Origin: Roseibium sp. Sym1
GTDB lineage: Bacteria > Pseudomonadota > Alphaproteobacteria > Rhizobiales > Stappiaceae
Reading direction: 5' to 3'
Assembly (NCBI RefSeq): GCF_027359675.1
Contig: NZ_CP114786.1
Coordinates: 2,764,501 to 2,828,500, forward strand
Length of the DNA stretch: 64,000 nucleotides
Shown: in pieces, positions 7,729-16,032 of the stretch
How positions within the stretch are numbered: position 1 is the first letter of the stretch
Layout: each line of letters opens with the position of its first letter
Notes under the pieces: generated by a model
What the model was told of the DNA's origin: nothing
Seen by the model: only the letters and a program-made list of their open reading frames with translations
Database searches by the model: none
Position numbers and translations under genes: made by a program

Positions 7729-9630
7729 TTACAGCTTCTCGAAAAGCACCCCGGCAGCCTCGATCCGCCCCGCAGGTGTCTCGGCAGCTTCCGCTCCGTA
7801 GTTGGTCCAGATCCGGAGGCCGCCGGTGTCGCGGCAGCGGATGCCACCTGAGAGCTCGAGCGTGGCAATGCCCGCTTGCTCGCAGAGAGGCTGGTAGATC
7901 CGTTGCAAGGCAGTGGCGTCGCCCCAGCCGCCGACATAGGTCAGGTGTTCCTGACGGACGACCGCCGGCTGGCCGTCCTCCAGTTCCAGCACCACGTCGG
8001 CAGCCGTTTCAAGTTCCTCGCGGTAGCCCGCGAAGGCACCACCACCTGTCATTGGCATGGGCATGTCGGGCCGGACGCTTTCAACACGTGCGACGGTCAC
8101 TTCCAGCCCCGGCACGTCCGGGGGAAGCGGCACGGGAATGACCATGTCCGCGTTGCGGGCGGCGGTGCGCGGGCCAAGGACCACGAGGGCGTCCGCATCG
8201 GCGAGAACCTGTTTCAGGTCCTGCGGCATGTAGATGAGCCCCGGCGCGGCGACGATCCTGTAGCCGGAGAAGTCACGGGTTTCGCCGCGCACGATGTCGA
8301 CGGACACACCCAGCTTGCGCAGGGCCTTGTAGGTGTCGAACACGAGCTGGAAATAGCTGAGCTCCGCCCCGTGGGGCTGGGTGGTCCAGGCAAAGTCGGC
8401 GTCATAGTCGAAGACCAGCGCGACGGGTGCCTGCGGTGCGGAGACGTCCGGGGCATTCCGCAGCTCGTCGGCCACGCGCCGGGCCTCGATCAGCGCCGGT
8501 GCATCGGCATTGTCCGGGCGCAGCATGCCGGCATGCATCTGTTCCTGGGCGAAGGGCGCCTGGCGCCAGCGGAAATAGCAGACGGCCTCCGCGCCATGGG
8601 CATAGGCTTCCCAGGCCCAGAGCCGCATCATGCCGGGAAGGGGCGCCGGGTTGTGAGGCGCCCAGTTCACCGGGCCGGGCTGCTGTTCCATCACCCACCA
8701 GCGTCCCCTGCCGACGGCCCGGTAGAGATCGTGATGGAAGGCCTGGAAGTCCGGATCGCCCTGGCGCATGAACGCGCGTTTCGCCTCATCGTCGGCACCA
8801 ACCCGATCTCCCAGAAAGCCGAGCGGATAGCTGTCCCATGTGGCGATGTCGAGATCGTCGCCGACCTTGAAATGGTCGAAGTCGGTGACCCGGCCCATGT
8901 AGTTGTGGCTGATCGGAGCATCGGAATGCGCGCGGATGATGTCGACCTGGCGCTTGTTGAAGACGACGACCTGGTCGGAGGAAAACCGGCGGAAGGCGAG
9001 CGTGTGCGACGGATTCGGCTCGGTCACCGTCAGGTTGGGCAGGTCGATCTCGTCGAAGGAGGCGTAATCCATCGACCAGAAGACATTGCCCCAGGCACGG
9101 TTGAGCGCCTCGATGGATCCGTAGCGATCCTTCAGCCAGCGCCGGAAGGCGTCGCGGGCGGCATCCGAATAGGAGAGGATCGTGTCGTGGCAGCCATATT
9201 CGTTGTCGGTCTGCCAGGCGGCCACGTGCGGGTTGTTGCCGTAGCGCCCGGCGATCAGCTTCACGATCCGGTCGCTTTCCTGCTTGTAGCCTTCATGGGA
9301 AAAACAGTAGTGGCGGCGCGAGCCGAACTTGCGCGGATGGCCGCTGGCATCGACCGCGAGCATGTCCGGGTGCCGGTCGATCATCCAGCGGGGCGGGGTT
9401 GCCGTCGGCGTGCCCAGAACCACCTTGAGGCCAGCCTGCCCGAGGGTCTCGATGGCCCGGTCGAGCCAGTCAAATTGCAGGTCGCCGGGCCTGGGTTCCA
9501 GCCGCGACCAGGCAAACTCGCCGATCCGGATCCAGGTCAGGCCGGCCTCGGCCATCCGGCGCGCATCGGCCTCCCAGATCTCCTCGGGCCAGTGTTCCGG
9601 GTAATAGCAGGTGCCAAGGGTGCGTTTCAT
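7729..9630 (-). CDS. GH42 beta-galactosidase
   Basis: Cytoplasmic glycoside hydrolase of 633 aa releasing terminal beta-linked galactose. Domain A (TIM barrel) covers ~1-390, then the GH42 trimerisation and small C-terminal beta domains. The acid/base is Glu144 in TDNEYGCHD and the nucleophile Glu315 in WVMEQQPGPVNW; both contexts are diagnostic. The ATG at 9628-9630 (MKRTLGTCYYPEHW) is chosen because GAGG lies nine bases upstream; an ATG four codons earlier lacks this. No signal peptide, so substrates must be imported. It is the last gene downstream of the galactose-catabolism operon, separated by a 282-base repeat-bearing gap, so it may be transcribed separately. Confidence 0.93.
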   Translation of the reverse strand: MKRTLGTCYYPEHWPEEIWEADARRMAEAGLTWIRIGEFAWSRLEPRPGDLQFDWLDRAIETLGQAGLKVVLGTPTATPPRWMIDRHPDMLAVDASGHPRKFGSRRHYCFSHEGYKQESDRIVKLIAGRYGNNPHVAAWQTDNEYGCHDTILSYSDAARDAFRRWLKDRYGSIEALNRAWGNVFWSMDYASFDEIDLPNLTVTEPNPSHTLAFRRFSSDQVVVFNKRQVDIIRAHSDAPISHNYMGRVTDFDHFKVGDDLDIATWDSYPLGFLGDRVGADDEAKRAFMRQGDPDFQAFHHDLYRAVGRGRWWVMEQQPGPVNWAPHNPAPLPGMMRLWAWEAYAHGAEAVCYFRWRQAPFAQEQMHAGMLRPDNADAPALIEARRVADELRNAPDVSAPQAPVALVFDYDADFAWTTQPHGAELSYFQLVFDTYKALRKLGVSVDIVRGETRDFSGYRIVAAPGLIYMPQDLKQVLADADALVVLGPRTAARNADMVIPVPLPPDVPGLEVTVARVESVRPDMPMPMTGGGAFAGYREELETAADVVLELEDGQPAVVRQEHLTYVGGWGDATALQRIYQPLCEQAGIATLELSGGIRCRDTGGLRIWTNYGAEAAETPAGRIEAAGVLFEKL

Positions 9631-9685
9631 GACTGACCTCATTCAATTAGAGGTTTGTGTTTTGTTGTGATGGCCTTCAAGCTTG

Positions 9686-9843
9686 TTCCCCTCTCCCCTC
9701 TTGAGGGGGAGATGTCAGCTTCAGCTGACAGAGGGGGGAACAGCCTTTCGGCAAATTCAGCACCGCCGGCATTCGCGGTGAAGCTGCCACCCCCTCTGTC
9801 CGGTTCCCGGACATCTCCCCCTCAAGGGGGGAGAGGGGAGCAA
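9686..9843. repeat. Interspersed repeat, family A (copy 1)
   Basis: A 158-bp inverted-repeat element with ends CCCCTCTCCCC...GAGGGGGAGATGTC and GACATCTCCCCCTC...GGGGAGAGGGG. It occupies most of the 282-base gap between the lactonase and beta-galactosidase genes; nothing else was found there. Relatives lie at 31045-31280 and 37396-37632. Confidence 0.75.
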
Positions 9844-9912
9844 GGTGCGACGCATGTATTCGCGACTTGTTCCCAACCGGCTCACGTGACGGGCGGTTGG
9901 ACTTCACCGATC

Positions 9913-10752
9913 TTACAGCACGACCCGGTGTTCGGTCTGGCCGCGCACGCCGACCGGGGCAAAATAGGTTTTGCCTTCGTCCTCGCCCTCGAGGCCTTCG
10001 GCGGCCGTGGTGGCAAAAAGTGTTTGCCCGTCAGCGCCGCCGAAAGCCGGGCAGGAGACCTGTTTGGCCGGAAACGAGACTTCCTCGACAAAGACGCCGT
10101 TGGGATCATAGCGGGCCACCCGGTTGGCGCCCCACTGGGCGTTCCACAGAAAGCCTTCGCTGTCGAAGACGGCTCCGTCCGGATTGAGGTCCTCCGGGCC
10201 GAGGTCCACGAACAGCTCGGGCGCGCCGCGGGGCCAGCCGTCGGCATCCAGCGCGACTTTCCGGATCGTCTGGGTGGCCGTGTCGGAAAAACAGGCGGTC
10301 TTGCCGTCCGGCGCAAAGCAGATGGCATTCGAAATGGTAATGTCGCCGAAGAGCTTGCGCAGCTCGCCCTTGTAATAGCGGTAGATGGCGCCGGCACCCG
10401 GCTCCGCGTTGATGCCCATCGTGCCGATCCAGAAGCCGCCCTGCGGGTCGGCGCGGCCGTCATTGGAGCGGGTCACCGGATTGTCCGCTTCCAGGTCGCA
10501 GAGCTTGCGGGCGCTTTCCGTCTCCAGGTCGAACAGGAACAGCTTGCTCTGACTGGCAATCAGCAGTTCGGACCGGCTCACCCAGCCGGCGGCCGACACA
10601 TATTCGTCGAACTGCCAGCAGCGCGGCGAACCGTTGTCACGGCTGAGAAGCTGCCGGTTCAGGATGTCGAACCAGAACAGCTGCCGGCGTTCGGGATGCC
10701 ACAGCGGGCCTTCCCCAAGAGTGCACTGGCGGTCGTCAAAATGAGTGCTCAT
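9913..10752 (-). CDS. SMP-30/gluconolaconase/LRE family lactonase (probable galactonolactonase)
   Basis: Six-bladed beta-propeller sugar lactonase of 279 aa that opens an aldonolactone, here probably galactono-lactone made by the upstream dehydrogenase. Metal-site motifs are visible: the Glu of LGEGPLWHP near residue 15, the Asn-Asp of TRSNDGRADPQGGFWIGTMG, and the Asp-containing FSDTATQTI and DGAVFDSEGFLWNAQWG. The ATG at 10750-10752 has AGGTGA seven bases upstream; an apparent extension to 10929 overlaps dgoA. It begins four bases after the aldolase stop, so it belongs to the dgo operon. The assignment to the De Ley-Doudoroff lactonase step is context-based. Confidence 0.88.
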   Translation of the reverse strand: MSTHFDDRQCTLGEGPLWHPERRQLFWFDILNRQLLSRDNGSPRCWQFDEYVSAAGWVSRSELLIASQSKLFLFDLETESARKLCDLEADNPVTRSNDGRADPQGGFWIGTMGINAEPGAGAIYRYYKGELRKLFGDITISNAICFAPDGKTACFSDTATQTIRKVALDADGWPRGAPELFVDLGPEDLNPDGAVFDSEGFLWNAQWGANRVARYDPNGVFVEEVSFPAKQVSCPAFGGADGQTLFATTAAEGLEGEDEGKTYFAPVGVRGQTEHRVVL

Positions 10753-10756
10753 GCGT

Positions 10757-11371
10757 TCACCTGTCCTCGGAAACTGCCGCGTCGTAGGCGGAAACGATCT
10801 TGTCTGCGCGCTCCCGGATCTCGGCCACGGAAAAGCCCGGCTTGAAGAGCGCCGTGCCGATGCCGAAGCCGGTCGCGCCAACCTTGATCCAGTCGCTGAA
10901 ATTGTCCGGCCCGGCCCCGCCGACCGCATAGGTTTCCGTGCCTTTCGGAAGCACCGCGAGCATCGCCTTCAGGCCATCCGGCCCGATCAGCGAGGCGGGA
11001 AAGAACTTCAGTCCGTCTGCGCCGTTGCGCAGGGCCGTGAAACATTCCGTCGGTGTCATCACGCCCGGGAAGGAGGACATGCCGCAGATTTTCGTCGCGC
11101 GGATGACATCGGGATTGCAGTCGGGTGAGACGACCAGCGTACCGCCGGCGGTCTTCACGGCGGTGACCTGCTCGGGGTCGAGGACCGTGCCGGCGCCGAT
11201 CTCGGCCCGCGCCGAAAAAGCCTCTGCCATCGCCTTGATGCTGGTCAGCGGGTCAGGCGAATTGAGCGGTACCTCGATGCGGGTGATGCCGGCCTCGATC
11301 AGGCATTCGGTAACGGGCAGTGCCTCCGCCGGGCTCAGGCCCCGGAGAATGGCAATCAGGTTGCGGCTCAT
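10757..11371 (-). CDS. dgoA: 2-dehydro-3-deoxy-6-phosphogalactonate aldolase
   Basis: Class I aldolase of 204 aa splitting 2-keto-3-deoxy-6-phosphogalactonate into pyruvate and glyceraldehyde 3-phosphate. The KDPG/KDPGal aldolase family signs are IEVPLNSP (substrate/base Glu, residue ~37), GAGTVLDPEQV, FPGVMTPTE and the Schiff-base Lys in GLKFFPA (~residue 126). DgoA rather than Eda is favoured by the MSRNLIAILRGLSP start and by coupling to dgoK. Its ATG at 11369-11371 overlaps the dgoK stop by four bases (ATGA). It carries out the last committed step of the galactose pathway built by this operon. Confidence 0.92.
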   Translation of the reverse strand: MSRNLIAILRGLSPAEALPVTECLIEAGITRIEVPLNSPDPLTSIKAMAEAFSARAEIGAGTVLDPEQVTAVKTAGGTLVVSPDCNPDVIRATKICGMSSFPGVMTPTECFTALRNGADGLKFFPASLIGPDGLKAMLAVLPKGTETYAVGGAGPDNFSDWIKVGATGFGIGTALFKPGFSVAEIRERADKIVSAYDAAVSEDR

Positions 11372-12288
11372 GAAGGCACCTTCGACAGGCTGGAATAGGC
11401 AAGGGCAAGGCCCTCGAGGGTGATGGTTTCGGCGTCGAGCAGCCTGGCGTCGCGACCAAGGCACTCAAGAGCCGTCCGGTAGCTTCTGGCGATGCCGTGG
11501 CTGCCGAGCAGCACCACGTCGGAGAGGTCAAATGCATCCCGTACGGCGGCGAGTTCTGCGCCGATCAGGATGCCCGAAAGCCGCCCGCCGGCCTGCTCGG
11601 GCGTCTGGCAGGCGATCAGTCCGGCGGCGCGCACGGCAAACAGTTCCGCGGCAAAACGCGTCGGCGTGTCGAGCAGGCGGGTCACGGCCGTCCTGAAGGC
11701 GGTCTCGTCCAGCTTGTCGGCGGAGAGCCCATGCCGCAGCACGGATTGACCAGAATAAAGCGCGAAGCTTTCTCCCGTCATGAAGGTCTGGAAGCGTTCA
11801 ACACGGCCGTCCTTCAGGGCGACCCATTTCGTGTGCGTGCCGGGCAGGCAGAGCGTGCCGGAATACCCCGGATTGCCGGCCAGGAAGCCGGCGATCTGGG
11901 TCTCCTCGCCGCGCATGACATCGGGCGGTGACATCTGCTTGATCCCCGGCAGGATGCGGACATCGAGCCGGGTGTCGGATGTTGCCACGCGCGTCGCATC
12001 TTCCGCCGAGGGCGGGGCGCAAGGCGTCGTCATGTAGGGGGCTTCCGCCCAGCCCTGGCGTGAACCGGCCATGCCGCAGATGATGACCGGCACAATGCGG
12101 CCCGCCGGAAGCAGGTCCGAGACGAGGTCCAGCAGAGCGGGTTCGAAGTTCTCGCGGGCAAGCTTGCCCATGCCTTTGTCGGACTGGCGGTGGGCCAGCG
12201 TCCGGCCGGTGATGTCCAGCGCCCAGACGCGCAGATTGGTTGTTCCCCAATCCGCCGCGATCCAGGCAATGTCGGTCTCGTTTGTCAT
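11368..12288 (-). CDS. dgoK: 2-dehydro-3-deoxygalactonokinase
   Basis: Cytoplasmic kinase of 306 aa phosphorylating 2-keto-3-deoxygalactonate at C6 with ATP. The DgoK family phosphate-binding motif WIAADWGTTNLRVWALD is at the N-terminus. Further hallmarks are the CGMAGSRQGWAEAPY segment (~residue 70) and FLPGTHTKWV-type LCLPGTHTKWVALKDG (~145), with a C-terminal LLGSHGIARSY. It overlaps the preceding SDR gene and the following dgoA gene by four bases each, so all three are co-translated. Length matches the family (about 300 aa). Confidence 0.93.
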   Translation of the reverse strand: MTNETDIAWIAADWGTTNLRVWALDITGRTLAHRQSDKGMGKLARENFEPALLDLVSDLLPAGRIVPVIICGMAGSRQGWAEAPYMTTPCAPPSAEDATRVATSDTRLDVRILPGIKQMSPPDVMRGEETQIAGFLAGNPGYSGTLCLPGTHTKWVALKDGRVERFQTFMTGESFALYSGQSVLRHGLSADKLDETAFRTAVTRLLDTPTRFAAELFAVRAAGLIACQTPEQAGGRLSGILIGAELAAVRDAFDLSDVVLLGSHGIARSYRTALECLGRDARLLDAETITLEGLALAYSSLSKVPS

Positions 12289-13049
12289 CCCGTCACCACG
12301 ACACCGCCATCGACCACCAGGGACTGGCCGGTCATCGCCTTGCTGGCCCTGGAGGCGAGGAACAGGACCGGGTCGACCATGTCTTCCGGCACGAGTTCCA
12401 CTTTAAGGCACTGCCGGTCGATATGGGCGGCAAGGCCTTCCGGCGTCACCCACATGTCCTTCTGTTTCTGGGTCAGGACCCAGCCCGGAGCGATGGCGTT
12501 GACGCGGATACCTTCCGGACCGAATTCGCGGGCAAGACTGCGCGTCAGGCCGTTGATGCCGGAATTGGCGGTCGTGTAGGCGGCGTAGCCGGCATTGCCC
12601 ATCATGTAGGAAATCGAGGTGAAATTGACGATCGCGCCGCCGCCATTGGCACGCATGCCGGCAATGACATGCTGACAGGCGAAGAAATAGGCCTTCAGGT
12701 TGATTGCCTGGGACCAGTCCCAGAATGCCTCGTCGACGTCTTCCGTGGCGTGGCGCTGGTCGTTGGCGGCGTTGTTGACCAGCACGGTGATGGTGCCATG
12801 GGCCTCGGCGGCCTTGTCCATGGCGCCCTTGAGGGCGCTCACGTCGGTAACGTCACAGGGCAGGAACAGCGGGCGGCGGCCGTGTTTTTGTTCCATCTCG
12901 TCACAGAAGGCGGTCGCGTCGGATCTCTGGACAAAGGCGACCCTTGCGCCCTGGGCCAGGAAGCCTTCGGTCAGGGCCGCGCCAATGCCGGAGCCCCCAC
13001 CGGTGATGAAGACCGAGGCGTTTTCGAGATCCGGATACGTCGCGTACAT
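12285..13049 (-). CDS. SDR-family sugar dehydrogenase (galactose dehydrogenase-like) with substituted catalytic Lys
   Basis: Classical-length short-chain dehydrogenase of 254 aa. The NAD(P) fingerprint TGGGSGIG is at ~16-23, NNAAN at ~88, and the catalytic Ser in VNFTSISY. The expected YxxxK reads Tyr-Thr-Thr-Ala-Asn: the codon (minus strand, near 12568) is AAT, so the lysine that lowers the tyrosine pKa is missing. Everything else, including IRVNAIAPGWV and the C-terminal VVDGGVVVTG, is intact. Placement with dgoK, dgoA and a lactonase suggests oxidation of galactose to galactono-lactone. Given the substitution, activity may be altered or another enzyme may do this step. It starts an ATGA-coupled block. 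Confidence 0.88.
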   Translation of the reverse strand: MYATYPDLENASVFITGGGSGIGAALTEGFLAQGARVAFVQRSDATAFCDEMEQKHGRRPLFLPCDVTDVSALKGAMDKAAEAHGTITVLVNNAANDQRHATEDVDEAFWDWSQAINLKAYFFACQHVIAGMRANGGGAIVNFTSISYMMGNAGYAAYTTANSGINGLTRSLAREFGPEGIRVNAIAPGWVLTQKQKDMWVTPEGLAAHIDRQCLKVELVPEDMVDPVLFLASRASKAMTGQSLVVDGGVVVTG

Positions 13050-13110
13050 GGCACTTCCTTAAGTCGCTGGTCGGCGCGAGCCGAGTATATTCTCGTTTGA
13101 GGGGCGTTCC

Positions 13111-15186
13111 TCAAATGCGCCGGCCCTCAAGCACGAAGACGGTTTCCGGAAACCGCCAGGGCAAGGTGACGCCGTGGGACATGAGATATTGTCCGCTGGC
13201 CTGAAGGTCCTGGGTTTTGAGGAGTGGCATTCCCCGCGAGAGGCGGGGTGCTTCGTCCCGATTGGCCAGTGTTAGCCTGTAAATGGATGCCGGGTCCAGA
13301 CCTGTCAGCCGGATGGGGTGAGGAAGGATCTGGTCGGAAGGGCGTGTCAGGGCCGCAAAGACCACGAAACGGCCGCCATCTCCGGCGAGCTGCTGTTCGG
13401 CGATGATTGCCGGGTCCGGGCTGTCGAGCCTGAGGATATCGGTGTGCATCATCCAGTTGCGATTGTCCTTCCACCAGCCCGTCACCTTGCGCAAGGTCGC
13501 CGCTTCGTCGTCGGTCAGCTCGCGCGGGTCCATCTCGAAGCCCATGTGCCGTTGCGCCGCGGTCCAGGCGCGCAAGCGCATGTCCAGCGTCCGGCCCGAG
13601 GTGTGGCAATGGCGCGGGCCGACATGGGATCCGGTGACGGAAGCGGGCAGGAACAGGGCGGCATCGTGCTGGATACGCTGACGTTCCAGCGCGTCGTTGC
13701 TGTCCGACAGCCAGACCCGCTGGGTGCGCTCCAGGATGCCGAAATCGATGCGGCCGCCGCCCGAGGAGCAACTCTCGATTTCGACATGCGGAAAATCGGT
13801 GCGCAGCCGGTCCAGGAACTGGTAGACGCCGTCGGTCTGCGCCGCCTCGACCACGGGCAGCACCCGGTTGTGATCCCACTTGATGTAGCCGATGTCGTTG
13901 TTTTTCAGCACCTCGGCAATCTGGTCGTAGAGATAGGCGCGGACGTCTTCGCGGGCCATGTCGAGCACCAGCTGCTGGCGACCGCGGATCTGGTCGGTTG
14001 GACCGAGCACCCAGTCGGGATGGGCTCTGTAGAGGTCGCTGTCCTCGTTGATCATTTCCGGTTCGAACCAGATGCCGAATTCCAGGCCGAGCGCGTTGAC
14101 GTGGCTGATCAGCGGGGTCAGCCCGTCCGGATATTTCCGCGCGTCGATGATCCAGTCGCCGAGGGACGAGGTGTCATCGTCGCGGCGGCCGAACCAGCCG
14201 TCGTCGAGGACGAAACGCTCGGCGCCGAGCTCGGCTGCCCGGGAGGCGATGGCTTTCAGCTCGTCGAGCTTGTGATCGAAATAGACCGCTTCCCAGCAAT
14301 TGTAGTGGACGGGGCGGGGCGTCCGGGCACCCGTGACGATATGGTCGCGCAGGTGCCGCTGGAAGCGCACGGCCGTGCCGTTGAAGCCGCCCGGCGCGTA
14401 GGTGGCATAAAGCGGCGCGGTGACGAAATGACGGCCCGCTGCCTGTGAAGCGGAGGCATGACCGAACTGGATGTGACGGCGGCCGTCGGCGAGTTCCTCG
14501 GCCACCATCCTGTGGCCGCCGGACCAGCCATAGTGGAAGGCGAAGGCCTCGCCAGCTGTGTTGGTGGTGGCCTTGTTGCAGACGATCAGGCCCGGGAAAT
14601 GGGCATGGTCCGTGCGGCCGGTACGGTTGTCGCGCACGCGCGCACCCGGCGCGAAGGGCAGGCGGTTGGTCAGGAATTCGGCGCACCAGCGGCCGGAAAA
14701 CTCGATCATCTCGTTGGTGTGCGCCGGAACGGGCAACACGGGCGCGGCCAGCCAGTCGACCTGGATGACATCCGCGCTTTCAAGCCGTGTCTGCAGCTTC
14801 AGCAGCGAGGTGTCCGGTGTCAGCGCCAGATCGAAGACGAGGGTCAGGTCGAGAGCCGTGTCGGCAAAGACCAGTGTCAGACCATGCTCGGAGGCCGCTT
14901 CGCTTTCGTACCGGAACGCCGGGGCAAGCGGGCTGCCGTCCCGGCTCCGGGCGGTCAGACCGGCCTGGCCGGGGAAGGTCTGCGAGGCTTCCGGACACAG
15001 GCTGACGGCGGCGTTTTCATCGACCATGCCGCCGGTGACATCCATGCGGGAAACCGCCGAAAGCGTCTCAAGGGACTCGCCCTCGGGGAGCGCGGGGCCC
15101 CAGTAGACGGTTTCCGGCAACCGGTTGTCGAAGCTGGCAAGGACAAGACTTTGCCTGTCATCGCCAAGATGCCAATGCCTGATCAC
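13111..15186 (-). CDS. GH36 alpha-galactosidase
   Basis: Cytoplasmic alpha-galactosidase of 691 aa. An N-terminal beta-supersandwich (~1-280), a TIM barrel (~290-620) and a C-terminal beta domain follow GH36 order. The nucleophile is Asp438 in YIKWDHNR, the acid/base Asp495 in WLSDSNDA, with the CxSGGGR loop at ~473-479 and LDDGWFGRRDDD at ~328. The start is taken as GTG at 15184-15186, overlapping the permease stop (GTGA). A longer in-frame opening to 15474 would bury 95 codons in the permease gene. It releases galactose from imported alpha-galactosides such as melibiose, raffinose or galactosylglycerol; which one is not decided by sequence. Confidence 0.93.
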   Translation of the reverse strand: MIRHWHLGDDRQSLVLASFDNRLPETVYWGPALPEGESLETLSAVSRMDVTGGMVDENAAVSLCPEASQTFPGQAGLTARSRDGSPLAPAFRYESEAASEHGLTLVFADTALDLTLVFDLALTPDTSLLKLQTRLESADVIQVDWLAAPVLPVPAHTNEMIEFSGRWCAEFLTNRLPFAPGARVRDNRTGRTDHAHFPGLIVCNKATTNTAGEAFAFHYGWSGGHRMVAEELADGRRHIQFGHASASQAAGRHFVTAPLYATYAPGGFNGTAVRFQRHLRDHIVTGARTPRPVHYNCWEAVYFDHKLDELKAIASRAAELGAERFVLDDGWFGRRDDDTSSLGDWIIDARKYPDGLTPLISHVNALGLEFGIWFEPEMINEDSDLYRAHPDWVLGPTDQIRGRQQLVLDMAREDVRAYLYDQIAEVLKNNDIGYIKWDHNRVLPVVEAAQTDGVYQFLDRLRTDFPHVEIESCSSGGGRIDFGILERTQRVWLSDSNDALERQRIQHDAALFLPASVTGSHVGPRHCHTSGRTLDMRLRAWTAAQRHMGFEMDPRELTDDEAATLRKVTGWWKDNRNWMMHTDILRLDSPDPAIIAEQQLAGDGGRFVVFAALTRPSDQILPHPIRLTGLDPASIYRLTLANRDEAPRLSRGMPLLKTQDLQASGQYLMSHGVTLPWRFPETVFVLEGRRI

Positions 15187-16031
15187 TTCACCGCTCCGAG
15201 GGTCAGGCCGGCGATGAAGTGCCGCTGCATCAGGAAGAACATGGCGACGGGCGGCAGCGCGGCAACGATCGAGCCGGCGCTCATCAGGTGATAGGCGGCG
15301 CGGTACTGGGCGTTGAAGGAGGTGATGCCGGCAGTTACCGGCTGGCTCTCGACGCCCTGGGTCAGCACCACGGCCCAGAAATAATCGTTCCAGATGAAGG
15401 TGAAGATCAGCACGGAAAGGGCGGCGATCGCGGGCTTCATGAGCGGCAGCACGACGTACCAGAAGATCTTCCACTCCGCGATGCCTTCGACGCGCGCGGC
15501 CTCGATCAGCTCGAAGGGCAGCGCGCGGATGAAGTTGCGCATGAACAGGGTGCAGAACCCTGTCTGGAAGGCGATGTGGAACAGAACCAGACCGGTGATG
15601 GTGTTGTAGAGACCCATCTGCAGGGTGAGGTCGCGCACGGGCACCATCAGGATCTGGAACGGCACGAAATTGCCGGCCACGAACATGAAGAAGATCCAGA
15701 TATTGGCCCTGAACTTGTAGATGCCAAGGGCAAAGCCGGTCATGCAGGACAGGGCCACCGCGCCGATCACGGTCGGAATGGTGATCTTGAACGAGTTCAG
15801 GAGGTATTGCGGCATGTCCGAGCCGGTGAAGACCAGCGCGTAGTTTGTGAAGCCTTCAAAGGAGGACGGCCAGCCCCAGTAGTTGGCGTTGGCGAAATCC
15901 GCGTCCGGCTTGACGGAAAAGATCGCGACCGCGATCAGCGGCAGCAGCCACAGGATCAGCGCCAGCGGCAGCAGGGCCTGGTAGGTGACCTGCCAGGAGC
16001 GGGAGGTGCGTTCGATCGGTGTCGGAAACAT
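15183..16031 (-). CDS. CUT1 carbohydrate ABC transporter permease (MalG type)
   Basis: Inner-membrane subunit of 282 aa with six predicted helices. The EAA loop EAARVEGIAEWKIFWYVVLPLMKPA (residues ~185-210) is the contact to the ATPase. The C-terminus HFIAGLTLGAVK is the classic MalG tail. It starts one base after the partner permease stop and its own stop overlaps the GTG of the alpha-galactosidase gene. It forms the channel with the MalF-type partner for galactoside uptake. Confidence 0.93.
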   Translation of the reverse strand: MFPTPIERTSRSWQVTYQALLPLALILWLLPLIAVAIFSVKPDADFANANYWGWPSSFEGFTNYALVFTGSDMPQYLLNSFKITIPTVIGAVALSCMTGFALGIYKFRANIWIFFMFVAGNFVPFQILMVPVRDLTLQMGLYNTITGLVLFHIAFQTGFCTLFMRNFIRALPFELIEAARVEGIAEWKIFWYVVLPLMKPAIAALSVLIFTFIWNDYFWAVVLTQGVESQPVTAGITSFNAQYRAAYHLMSAGSIVAALPPVAMFFLMQRHFIAGLTLGAVK

Positions 16032-16032
16032 C

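Noticed and set aside
7876..9636. A 586-codon open frame on the plus strand
   Set aside because: Antisense to the GH42 beta-galactosidase with both catalytic Glu contexts intact; the translation has low-complexity, arginine/glycine-rich composition.
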